Part shown: positions 41,788-50,053 of the stretch, one piece after another | How positions within the stretch are numbered: the stretch's first letter is position 1 | How the letters are laid out: every line of letters starts with the position of its first letter | NCBI RefSeq assembly: GCF_006715095.1 | Contig: NZ_VFMO01000001.1 | Coordinates: forward strand, 2,356,001 to 2,420,000 | Direction of reading: 5' to 3' | DNA: 64,000 bases | Origin: Yimella lutea | GTDB taxonomy: Bacteria; Actinomycetota; Actinomycetes; Actinomycetales; Dermatophilaceae | Translations under genes and position numbers: made by a program | Notes under the pieces: generated by a model | The model's database searches: none | Told to the model about the DNA's origin: nothing | What the model saw: only the letters and a program-made list of their open reading frames with translations

Positions 41788-43962
41788 TCAGGAGATGTCG
41801 CCGGTGAAGCGGGTCAGCGAACGCCGGTAGCGGTCCACGTCCACGTCGGTGGAGTGCTGCAGCAGCATCAGCAGCACATCGTGCAGTGCTGCCGCGTCCA
41901 GACCGCGGTCGTGCATGGTGATCGCACGGAACGCGGCGATCGCCTCGTTGTCCGGCCATGCCGCGGCGAGCTCGTCGAGGATCTCCTGGGACTCCTCCAG
42001 CTTGCGCAGGTGACGCAGCGTGGACGCCTTCTGGATCAGTGCCCGCCGGCGGAAGGGCTCGCGAAGGCCCCCGTCCAGGGCGCGGTCGTAGGCCTCGAGC
42101 GCGGGCTCCTCCTCGCCGGCGCTGTCGAACGTGCCGGCGTGCTCGTAGAGCACCCGCGCGTCGCCCGGGTAGTCGTCCCGCAGCCGGGTGCCGACGACTA
42201 TCCGCTCCTGCGGGTCCTCGATCTCCCACAGTGCAGTGATGCGCGCCTCCGCCTCGTGCTCACCGCGCGCCCGAATCACCTTGTGCCGCACCGCTTCTGG
42301 CGCGTCTTCGGTGGCCCCCTGCTGCAGCAGCCAGTCGTGCAACTCGGCCCGGTCGGCGTGCGTCATCAGCGCCAACACATCACCGCCGTGCGCGTCGTCC
42401 AACAGCGCCTGCAGGCCGTCCATCTCGGTCGGTGAGCTCGAGACCGGCGTGACCCCGACGCGGTTGAGTCCTTCGGTCAGCTTCGCCTCGAGGTCGTCCA
42501 TCGAACGCTCGCGCAGGTACTTCTCCTTGTGCGCGATGTGGACGCGGTCTGCTTCCAGGCCAGCCATCTCGCCCAGGTTGCGCAGGATCTCGTCGGTGCG
42601 GTCACCGCCCGTGCCGAGGCCCAGCAGCAACGACGAACCCGACTCGCACAGACCGCGGCCAACACGCAGCAGGGCCTCGAGGCCGCCTTCGTTGTGCGCC
42701 ATGTCGAGGATGACCGTGACGTCGCCGTCGTCGGTCGGCAACGAGTAGATGTTCATCCGGCCGGCGTTGTGAGCGGCGTCCGGCACGAAGGTGCGCAGTC
42801 CCTCGACAACTGATTCCCTGGGGAGTCCCGCCGCCAGGCCCGCGGCTGCCCCGGCGAGAGCGTTCGCGAGGTTGTGCTCGGACAGCCCGCACAAGGTCAT
42901 CGGCACGTCGAGCACATCGATCAAGGGCTCCGGGCCGTGCCCCGGTTCGAGGACGACGATGTGTCCGTCGTCGACGGTGAGTCCTCGTCCGTCGCTGTCG
43001 CGCGACTCCCGCAACGACGGCGATTCGGGGTCGAGCGAGAAGCACCACACCGGTGCGCTCGCCCGGTTGCGCATCGCCCACACGCGCGGGTCGTCGCCGT
43101 TGAGCACCACCCAACCGGACGGCTTGGTGACGCGGGTGATGATCGCCTTCACCTCGGCGAGCTGGTCGACGGTGTCGATACCGTTCTGCCCCAGGTGATC
43201 TGCGCTGACGTTCGTAACGACGCTGACGTCGTTGTATGCGGTGCCGAGGCCCTTCAACAGCATCCCGCCGCGCGCGGTCTCGAGGACTGCGAAGTCGACG
43301 TCGTCGCGCAGGGCAGCCCTGGCGCCGGCTGGCCCGGAGTAGTCGCCGTGTTCGATCTGCTCGCCCTGCACCAGGACCCCGTCGGTGGAACTCCATCCGG
43401 TCGTGCGGCCGGCGGTCATCGCCAGGTGCGCGATGAGACGGGTTGTCGTGGTCTTTCCGTTGGTGCCGGTGATCGCGACGATCGGCACTTTCGGACGCAG
43501 CGGCTTGAGCCGGGCGCCCTGGTCGCCACCCCGGACAAGTGCTGCCGCCTGCGACAGCGTCGTGGTGACGTCAGCGCCGTCGAGCAGATCGGGCAATGCC
43601 CCGCCGAGGGCGTCGGCCAACAGTTGAGCCCTTCCACGGTGGCGCAAGGCGAACGCGACGACCAGGCAGTCGTCCCCCGTCTGGCGCACTCTCAGACCGA
43701 GGCGTGCGATACCCGCTTCGCGGGCTATCGACCGGACGATGCGCTCCACCAGGGACGCGACGTACTGGCGTCGTTCGACACTGCCAGGTTCGCCCGCCGA
43801 CCGGCGGCGGATCGACAGCGCAGCACCCAACTGCTGCAATGATTCCCGCTCGGCGAGGTGATAGCCGGGCAGTTCGATCGAGATCTTTCCTGCCGGGCGG
43901 GGGAAGTACAGATTCGGCCCTTCCAGGACCCGCACCTCGGTGATCTCGACCGGTGAATTCAT
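41788..43962 (-). CDS. Mur ligase family protein fused to a C-terminal TPR-like domain, 724 aa
   Basis: An ATP-dependent ligase resembling the C-terminal half of CphA. The P-loop GTNGKT is at 166-171, and STDGVLVQGEQ, ETARGGMLLKGLG and SADHLGQNGIDTVDQLAEVK are the family motifs. The N-terminal ~155 residues (VEITEVRVLEGPNLYFPRPA) resemble part of the CphA N-terminus, but the ATP-grasp domain is absent. The final ~150 residues (DPQERIVVGTRLRDDYPGDA, AYDRALDGGL, KASTLRHLRKLEES) read as helical TPR_5-like repeats, an unusual fusion. Its place opposite cphA suggests a role around cyanophycin or another amide polymer, but this is inference. Confidence 0.85.
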   Translation of the reverse strand: MNSPVEITEVRVLEGPNLYFPRPAGKISIELPGYHLAERESLQQLGAALSIRRRSAGEPGSVERRQYVASLVERIVRSIAREAGIARLGLRVRQTGDDCLVVAFALRHRGRAQLLADALGGALPDLLDGADVTTTLSQAAALVRGGDQGARLKPLRPKVPIVAITGTNGKTTTTRLIAHLAMTAGRTTGWSSTDGVLVQGEQIEHGDYSGPAGARAALRDDVDFAVLETARGGMLLKGLGTAYNDVSVVTNVSADHLGQNGIDTVDQLAEVKAIITRVTKPSGWVVLNGDDPRVWAMRNRASAPVWCFSLDPESPSLRESRDSDGRGLTVDDGHIVVLEPGHGPEPLIDVLDVPMTLCGLSEHNLANALAGAAAGLAAGLPRESVVEGLRTFVPDAAHNAGRMNIYSLPTDDGDVTVILDMAHNEGGLEALLRVGRGLCESGSSLLLGLGTGGDRTDEILRNLGEMAGLEADRVHIAHKEKYLRERSMDDLEAKLTEGLNRVGVTPVSSSPTEMDGLQALLDDAHGGDVLALMTHADRAELHDWLLQQGATEDAPEAVRHKVIRARGEHEAEARITALWEIEDPQERIVVGTRLRDDYPGDARVLYEHAGTFDSAGEEEPALEAYDRALDGGLREPFRRRALIQKASTLRHLRKLEESQEILDELAAAWPDNEAIAAFRAITMHDRGLDAAALHDVLLMLLQHSTDVDVDRYRRSLTRFTGDIS

Positions 43963-44010
43963 GCCGACCAGCCTAGGGCTCCGACCGTCGATCGTTGTCG
44001 TCGCGGGGGC

Positions 44011-44772
44011 TCACTGTCCCATCGCGTGCACGCCGCCGTCGACGTGGACGATCTCACCCGTGGTCGCTGGGAACCAGTCCGACATCAGCGCGACGCAGGC
44101 CTTCGCGGCCGGCTCGGGGTCGCGGACGTCCCAGCCGAGCGGTGCTCGCTCGTTCCAGGTGTTCTCGAAGGTCTCGAACCCCGGGATCGACTTGGCCGCG
44201 GTGGTGCGAATCGGACCCGCCGACACCAGGTTGCAGCGGATGTTCTTCGGGCCGAGGTCGCGGGCCAGGTACCGGTTGGTCGACTCGAACGCAGCCTTCG
44301 CCACGCCCATCCAGTCGTACACCGGCCAGGCGAACTTGGCGTCGAAGGTCAATCCGACCACCGAGCCGCCGTCGGTCATCATCGGCGCGGTCGCAGCGGC
44401 CAGAGCCTTCAGCGAGTACGCCGACACGTGGACGGCTGTGGCGACGTCGTCCCATTCCCCCTCCATGAAGTTGAAGGCGCCGGGGGGTGCGAAACCGATC
44501 GAGTGCAGGACCGCGTCCAGCCCGTCGAGGTGTTCGCCGAGACGCTCGGTGAGCGAGTCGAGATGCTCCTTGTCGGTCACGTCGAGTTCGATCACCTGGG
44601 GCGTGGTGGGCAGGCGCTTGGCGATCGTCTGAGTGATCTTCATCGTGCGCCCGAAGCTGGTGAGTACCACCGTCGCGCCTTCCTGCTGCGCCAGCTTGGC
44701 GACATGGAATGCGATCGAAGAGTCCATCAGGACACCGGTGATCAGCAGCTTCTTACCCTCGAGGATGCCCAT
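44011..44772 (-). CDS. fabI: Enoyl-ACP reductase (FabI/InhA type)
   Basis: An NADH-dependent enoyl-ACP reductase of 253 aa for the last step of the fatty acid elongation cycle. It has GILEGKKLLITGVLMDSSIA at the N-terminus, LHSIGFAPP, and YDWMGVAKAA with the Tyr-X6-Lys active-site pair. NLVSAGPIRTTAAKSIPGF is the substrate loop. The start is ATG 44772; a longer upstream frame overlaps fabG and is not needed. Operon partner of fabG, 44 bp upstream, the arrangement of the mycobacterial fabG1-inhA pair. Confidence 0.94.
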   Translation of the reverse strand: MGILEGKKLLITGVLMDSSIAFHVAKLAQQEGATVVLTSFGRTMKITQTIAKRLPTTPQVIELDVTDKEHLDSLTERLGEHLDGLDAVLHSIGFAPPGAFNFMEGEWDDVATAVHVSAYSLKALAAATAPMMTDGGSVVGLTFDAKFAWPVYDWMGVAKAAFESTNRYLARDLGPKNIRCNLVSAGPIRTTAAKSIPGFETFENTWNERAPLGWDVRDPEPAAKACVALMSDWFPATTGEIVHVDGGVHAMGQ

Positions 44773-44816
44773 TCTCGTTCTCTCTGTTGGTGATTCGTGT
44801 GTGGTGACGGCTGGGG

Positions 44817-45542
44817 TCAGTGACCCATGCCAAGGCCACCGTCGACCGGGATGACCGCACCGCTGATGTAACCGGCTTCGGGTGAAGCGATGAATCGCAC
44901 GACCTCGGCGACCTCGTCCGGCTGGGCGAAGCGACCGGCGGGGACCGCGGCGAGGTACTGCTGCTGCTGCGCCTCGGGCAGGGACCGGGTCATGTCGGTG
45001 TCGATGAACCCAGGAGCGACGACATTGGCGGTGATGTTGCGCTTGCCGAGTTCGCGGGTGATCGATCGGGCCAGTCCGACGAGACCGGCCTTGCTGGACG
45101 CGTAGTTCGCCTGGCCCGGCGCTCCGTACAGGCCGACCACGCTGGAGATGAAGATCAACCGGCCGCGCTTGAGCTTGAGCATGCCCTTGCTCGCGCGCCG
45201 TGCGCATCGGAAGGCACCGGCGAGGTTCGTGTCGAGCACCTGGTCGAACTCCTCGTCGGTCATCCGCATCAGCAAGGTGTCCTTGGTGATGCCGGCGTTG
45301 GCGACCACGATCTCGACCGGACCACCGAGCTTCTCCTCGGCCTCGCCGAACGCGGCGTCGACGCTTGCACTGTCGGTGACATCGGCCGCGATCGCAATCG
45401 CGCCCTCGGGCCCGGAACCGTCCCGCGAGGTGATCGCGACGTTGTCGTCGGCATCGAGGAAGGCCTGCGCGATGGCCGCGCCGATGCCGCGGTTTCCACC
45501 GGTCACCAGGACATTGCGCGGGCTGGTCGTGGGCTCAGTCAT
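44817..45542 (-). CDS. fabG: 3-oxoacyl-ACP reductase
   Basis: A classical short-chain dehydrogenase of 241 aa: NVLVTGGNRGIGAAIAQAF binds NADPH, VVANAGITKDTLLMRM is the NAG region, SSVVGLYGAPGQANYASSKA gives Ser and Tyr-x3-Lys, and NVVAPGFIDTDMT follows. TKDTLLMRM is typical of FabG rather than other SDRs. It reduces 3-oxoacyl-ACP in fatty acid synthesis and leads the fabG-fabI operon. Confidence 0.94.
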   Translation of the reverse strand: MTEPTTSPRNVLVTGGNRGIGAAIAQAFLDADDNVAITSRDGSGPEGAIAIAADVTDSASVDAAFGEAEEKLGGPVEIVVANAGITKDTLLMRMTDEEFDQVLDTNLAGAFRCARRASKGMLKLKRGRLIFISSVVGLYGAPGQANYASSKAGLVGLARSITRELGKRNITANVVAPGFIDTDMTRSLPEAQQQQYLAAVPAGRFAQPDEVAEVVRFIASPEAGYISGAVIPVDGGLGMGH

Positions 45543-45656
45543 TGACTCTCCTTGAATAGGGTGGGTCGACCGTATCCACTACTTTTCGGTAAGCCCGAAA
45601 CGAACCGTCCACGGCGGCCGCGAGCACCGGGCCGGCACAGGCGTACGGTGGGGTTC

Positions 45657-45965
45657 ATGGCTCGGCGCACGCTTCCCCACGACGAGGTCCCCTCGGCGAC
45701 CAATCTGCCCAAGCCCGTCAAGGACGACCGCGACACCCGTATCCGCAATTACCTGATCTCGATGAGCCTGCGCACGGTCTGTTTCGTGCTCGCGGTCGTG
45801 CTGTGGGGCCCGTTGCGGTGGGCGTCCGTGATCTGCATGGTGGGCGCGGTGCTGCTCCCCTACTTCGCGGTCGTGCTGGCCAACGCGACGAACAAGCGAC
45901 GCATCGACGTGCTGGGTTCGGTGCGTCCGTCCGACCCGATCTTGCACCTGGACAAACCCAAGTGA
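45657..45965 (+). CDS. DUF3099 family small membrane protein, 102 aa
   Basis: The soluble N-terminus (~1-33) is followed by two membrane segments (~34-52 and ~55-75) and a short cytoplasmic tail, the layout of actinobacterial DUF3099 proteins. RDTRIRNYLISMSLRTVCFV is the conserved region. Function unknown. Its stop overlaps the GTG of the small Cys-rich gene (GTGA), so they are probably coupled. Confidence 0.85.
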   Translation: MARRTLPHDEVPSATNLPKPVKDDRDTRIRNYLISMSLRTVCFVLAVVLWGPLRWASVICMVGAVLLPYFAVVLANATNKRRIDVLGSVRPSDPILHLDKPK

Positions 45966-46165
45966 GCGGGCAGCCCCTGCGCTGCAGCGCGAAGGGCTGT
46001 CCGGCGGACGCGGTGTGGGGCATCCGGTGGCGCAACCCGAAAATCCACGACGCAACCCGTCGCAAGGTCTGGCTTGCCTGTGGTGAGCATCGGGTGACGC
46101 TGACCGAGTTCCTCGCCCTACGTACGTTCCCGATGGACGTCGTCCCGGTGGCCGACCTCGACTGA
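45962..46165 (+). CDS. Small Cys/His-rich conserved protein, 67 aa
   Basis: The start is GTG at 45962 overlapping the DUF3099 stop by 4 bp. The peptide MSGQPLRCSAKGCPADAVWG has a CX4C pair, and WLACGEHR adds a Cys-x2-His, so four ligands for a zinc or other metal are present (CSAKGC...CGEH). The rest is WRNPKIHDATRRK and a short acidic end. Similar small proteins accompany DUF3099 genes in actinobacteria, but no function is known to me. It ends 13 bp from the convergent moaA. Confidence 0.7.
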   Translation: MSGQPLRCSAKGCPADAVWGIRWRNPKIHDATRRKVWLACGEHRVTLTEFLALRTFPMDVVPVADLD

Positions 46166-46178
46166 GCAGCAGCCGTTC

Positions 46179-47180
46179 TCAGCCGCCGATGGCGGACATC
46201 GGGCGATCCGGCTGCTGGAAGTTGGGCGTGCCGATGCCGTGGCCGGGGGCCTTGCCCCACATGTTCAACCGGATCAGGTCGGCCAACTCCTCGTCCGAGG
46301 CGCCCGCGCGCATCGGACCGCGCAGGTCGTTCTCATCACGGGCGAACAAACAGTTGCGCACCTGTCCGTCGGCGGTGAGCCGGACGCGGTCACACGCGCC
46401 GCAGAACGGCGCGGTCACACTGGCGATGACACCGACGGTGGCGGGTCCGCCGTTGACGTAAAAGCGTTCGGCGGGAGCAGATCCGCGCTGCTCCACCGGG
46501 CTCAGCCGGAATCGCGCGCCGAGGGCGTCCAGCAGGTCCTGGCGGCTCATCATCGTGGAGCGGTCCCAGGAGTGCTGTGCATCCAGCGGCATCTGCTCGA
46601 TGAACCGCAACTCATACCCGCGGTCGAGGCACCAGGCGAGCAGATCGGACGGGTCCTCGCCCGGCATCGCGACGGCGTTCACCTTGACCGGTGTCAGTCC
46701 GGCATCGGCGGCAGCCTTCAGACCCCGCTCGACGTCGGCGAAGCGGTCACGCCGGGTGAGCTCGATGAACCGCTGCGAGGAGACGGTGTCCAGCGACACG
46801 TTGATCCGGTCCAGCCCGGCATCGGCCAGCGGTTGCGCCAAGCGATCGAGACCGATCCCGTTGGTGGTCAATGCCATTCGCGGACGGTTGGGCAATTCGC
46901 CCACTCGTCGCACGACATCGATCAGCGAACGGCGCAGCAGCGGTTCGCCGCCGGTGAACCGCACCTGGTCGATGCCGAGGGCCACGAACAATCGGATCAA
47001 CCGGACCATCTCGTCGTCGTCCAGCATCTCCGGTTTCGCCATCCACGGCAGTCCCTCGGCCGGCATGCAATAGGTGCATCGAAGATTGCACCGATCGGTC
47101 ACCGAGACCCGCAGATCCGAGGCGACACGACCGAACGTGTCGACGAGCGGGCCGGCGGTGGGAACAGACATGCTCTCCAT
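46179..47180 (-). CDS. moaA: GTP 3',8-cyclase (molybdenum cofactor biosynthesis protein A)
   Basis: A radical SAM enzyme of 333 aa that converts GTP to the 3',8-cyclo intermediate of molybdopterin. The first [4Fe-4S] cluster is bound by CNLRCTYC near residue 30. The C-terminal cluster is bound by CGACDRVRLTADGQVRNC. The C-terminal Gly-Gly (MSAIGG) needed for activity is present. ATG 47180 is preferred; an ATG three codons later is an alternative. It is divergent from the SURF1 gene. No other moa genes are in the window. Confidence 0.94.
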   Translation of the reverse strand: MESMSVPTAGPLVDTFGRVASDLRVSVTDRCNLRCTYCMPAEGLPWMAKPEMLDDDEMVRLIRLFVALGIDQVRFTGGEPLLRRSLIDVVRRVGELPNRPRMALTTNGIGLDRLAQPLADAGLDRINVSLDTVSSQRFIELTRRDRFADVERGLKAAADAGLTPVKVNAVAMPGEDPSDLLAWCLDRGYELRFIEQMPLDAQHSWDRSTMMSRQDLLDALGARFRLSPVEQRGSAPAERFYVNGGPATVGVIASVTAPFCGACDRVRLTADGQVRNCLFARDENDLRGPMRAGASDEELADLIRLNMWGKAPGHGIGTPNFQQPDRPMSAIGG

Positions 47181-47290
47181 GCTAAGCCGCCGAGCGGGTT
47201 GCGTCATGGGACGTTCGTCCCGTAGAAGGTCGCCCCGCCTGAACCACGGGCGAAAATCAGCGCCGGTCAGGGGGCGAGTACGGTGACGGG

Positions 47291-48088
47291 GTGCTTCGCC
47301 AGTTGATGACCCGCCGCTGGCTGGGTTGGTTGGCCGCGGCACTCGTTGTCGCCCTGGCCTGCACTCTGCTCGGGCGCTGGCAGTTCGGCCGGTACGAGGA
47401 TCGGATCGCCACCGAGCGACACCTCGAGGCCAACTACAACGGCGAACCGGTCGACATCCGGCAGGCCCACCCCGATCCTGCGGTCGCCCCGACGGCCGAT
47501 CAGCAATGGCGTCAGGTGCGGATGACCGGTGACTACCTCGACCCGGATCGCGTGCTGGTGCGCAACCGTCCGCTGAACAAGAACTACGGGTTCGAGGTAC
47601 TGGTGCCGTTCCGCACGACGCGCGGTGAGGTCGTCTTCGTCGACCGCGGCTGGGTACCCAACGGTCGTACCGCAGCGGGCCCCGACTCCGTTCCGGCGAC
47701 GCCGACGGGGCGGGTCGAGGTGATCGGGTGGTTGCGATCCGGCGAGCCGAATCTCGAGCGTGCCGGCGTTCAGGGTCAGGCCGCGTCCATCAACATCGCG
47801 CAGTTGCGTCAGTTGACCGGTCAGGCCGGCGCCGCCGACGGCTACGTCCTGATGCGTTCCGAATCCGGCCCCGGGGTCACCCAGGCTCGCCCGCAAGCGC
47901 TGCCGAAGCCCGATCCGGGCGGCTCGGCGTGGATCAATTTTTCCTACGCCTTCCAGTGGTGGCTGGCGGCCGCCGGTGTCATCGCCTTCGTGCTGCTGCG
48001 CGCCCGCCGGGAGCATCTCGATGCAACCGGACGGGCTGAACCTCCGAAACCGACCAAGCAGCGGATCTGGGACGAGGAAGACGACTGA
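47291..48088 (+). CDS. SURF1 family protein
   Basis: A 265-aa inner-membrane protein with an N-terminal membrane segment (~13-30, ending LLGRWQFGRYEDR) and a C-terminal one (~218-236). Between them is the periplasmic SURF1 domain (RPLNKNYGFEVLVPFRTTRG, VDRGWVPNGR). SURF1 helps heme insertion into cytochrome c oxidase. It is convergent with the ABC exporter gene 30 bp away. Confidence 0.9.
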   Translation: MLRQLMTRRWLGWLAAALVVALACTLLGRWQFGRYEDRIATERHLEANYNGEPVDIRQAHPDPAVAPTADQQWRQVRMTGDYLDPDRVLVRNRPLNKNYGFEVLVPFRTTRGEVVFVDRGWVPNGRTAAGPDSVPATPTGRVEVIGWLRSGEPNLERAGVQGQAASINIAQLRQLTGQAGAADGYVLMRSESGPGVTQARPQALPKPDPGGSAWINFSYAFQWWLAAAGVIAFVLLRARREHLDATGRAEPPKPTKQRIWDEEDD

Positions 48089-48117
48089 TCCACCAACCTG
48101 CAGTCGGCGGTCTGCGC

Positions 48118-49992
48118 TCAGGCCTGGTCGACCCGAGCGGTGTCGTCGGAGAACTGCGTGCGATACAGGTCGGCGTACAGGCCACCGGCGGCGAGCAGTT
48201 CCTGGTGCTTGCCGCGCTGCACCACTCGACCGCTGTCGATCACCAGGATCTGGTCGGCATTGCGTACCGTCGACAGGCGGTGAGCGATGACGACCGCGGT
48301 GCGTCCGGCGAGGGCGTTGTCGAGGGCTCGCTGCACGAGCACCTCGCTCTCGCTGTCGAGGTGCGCGGTCGCCTCGTCCAGGATCACGACGGACGGCGCC
48401 TTGAGCAGCAGCCGGGCGATCGCCAGGCGTTGCTTCTCCCCACCTGACAACCGGTGGCCGCGGTCACCGACCACCGTCTCCAGACCGTGCGGCAACCGCT
48501 CGATCAGCCCCCACACGTTCGCGGCGCGCAGGGCGTCCTGGAGTTGTGCGTCGGTCGCGTCGGGCTTGGCGTACAGCAGGTTGCCGCGGATCGAGTCGTG
48601 GAACATGTGCGCTTCCTGGGTGACCACGCCCACGCGGTCGCGCAGCGACTCGAAGCTGACATCGCGCAGGTCCTCGCCGCCGACGCGGACGGTGCCGCTG
48701 GTCGGGTCGTACAGGCGAGCGACCAGGCCGGTGATCGTCGTCTTGCCGGCGCCGGAAGGACCGACGAGCGCGACGACTTCTCCGGCCTTGGCGTACAGTG
48801 AAATGTCTTGCAGCACAGCCGAACCGCCGCCCTTGTCGGCACTTCGCATCTCCAGCGACTCCAGCGACACCTTGTCGGACGTCGGGTAGGCGAAGGTCAC
48901 GTCCTGCAGTTCGACCTCGAGCGCGCCGGACGGCAGTTCTCGGGGGTTCTCGGCTTCTTCGACCAGGGGCTTCAGGTCGAGGATCTCGAAGACCCGCTCG
49001 AAGGAGACCAGCGCCGTCATCACGTCGACGCGGACGTTCGACAATGCGGTGAGCGGTGTATACAGGCGGCCGAGCAGCGCGGCCAGAGCGAGCAAGGTGC
49101 CGATCGTGAGGGCACCCTCGACGGCCATGACGCCACCGATGCCGTAAACCATCGCGGTGGCCAACGACGCCAGCAAGGTGAGGCCGATGAGCAGGATGGC
49201 GCGCTGGACGGCGATGCTCACGCCGATGTCGCGCACCTTCGCCGCGCGTTCCGCGTACTCCTCGTCCTCCGTGGCCGGGCGGCCGAACAGCTTGACCAGC
49301 AATGCGCCGGCGACGTTGAAGCGCTCGGTCATCCGAGCACCGAGATCGGCGTTCTCGACCATCTGCGAGCGGGTGAGTCCCGCCAACCGGCGACCCATGA
49401 TGCGGGTCGGGATGAGGAAGAAGGGCACGAGCACAAGGGCACCGAGCGTGAGCTGCCAGGACAGCAGCGCCATCGCGATGATGATGACGACGAGACTGAC
49501 GGCGTTCGAGACCACATTCGACATCACGGACGTGAACGCCTGCTGGGCGCCGATGACGTCGGAGTTGAGTCGGGTGACCAGCGCACCGGTCTGGGCGCGG
49601 GTGAAGAACGCGATCGGCTGACGCAGCACGTGCCCGAACACCTCACGGCGCAGGTCGTAGATCAGTCCCTCGCCGAGCCCGGCCGACAACCAGCGTTGGA
49701 CGATCCCGAGCGCGGCGTCCAGGACCGCCACCACGGCGGCCGCGACCGCCAGCCAGACGATCAGCTCCTTGTCCTGCGGCACCACGCCCTTGTCGATGAT
49801 CTCCTTGAGGATCAACGGCGTTGCGATCACCAGCAAGGCGTCGAGCACCACAAGGACGAGGAACACCGCGATCCGTCGCTTGTACGGAGTCGCGTACGAC
49901 AGCACCCGCTTCGTGGTGCCCTTCTTGAGCTTGTTGCCCTTCACCGACGAGTCCTTCGTCAGCGACTGCATGACCTGCCAGTTTCCGGTCAC
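48118..49992 (-). CDS. ABC exporter, fused permease and ATPase, 624 aa
   Basis: Residues ~45-335 form the six-helix type IV exporter transmembrane domain. The nucleotide-binding domain has Walker A GPSGAGKTT, LSGGEKQRLAIARLLL, Walker B VVILDEATAHLD and IAHRLSTV. It works as a homodimer or heterodimer to export lipids, drugs or peptides; the substrate is unknown. Confidence 0.92.
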   Translation of the reverse strand: MTGNWQVMQSLTKDSSVKGNKLKKGTTKRVLSYATPYKRRIAVFLVLVVLDALLVIATPLILKEIIDKGVVPQDKELIVWLAVAAAVVAVLDAALGIVQRWLSAGLGEGLIYDLRREVFGHVLRQPIAFFTRAQTGALVTRLNSDVIGAQQAFTSVMSNVVSNAVSLVVIIIAMALLSWQLTLGALVLVPFFLIPTRIMGRRLAGLTRSQMVENADLGARMTERFNVAGALLVKLFGRPATEDEEYAERAAKVRDIGVSIAVQRAILLIGLTLLASLATAMVYGIGGVMAVEGALTIGTLLALAALLGRLYTPLTALSNVRVDVMTALVSFERVFEILDLKPLVEEAENPRELPSGALEVELQDVTFAYPTSDKVSLESLEMRSADKGGGSAVLQDISLYAKAGEVVALVGPSGAGKTTITGLVARLYDPTSGTVRVGGEDLRDVSFESLRDRVGVVTQEAHMFHDSIRGNLLYAKPDATDAQLQDALRAANVWGLIERLPHGLETVVGDRGHRLSGGEKQRLAIARLLLKAPSVVILDEATAHLDSESEVLVQRALDNALAGRTAVVIAHRLSTVRNADQILVIDSGRVVQRGKHQELLAAGGLYADLYRTQFSDDTARVDQA

Positions 49993-50053
49993 CGGGAGCC
50001 TCTCTCGATCGCCACTTGCGCCAACCCGATCGGTCGGCGTTCTATGCCCGGGG

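Noticed and set aside
44773..45207. Upstream extension of the fabI frame
   Set aside because: It overlaps fabG in another frame and has no similarity; the FabI N-terminus MGILEGKKLLITG is complete from 44772.
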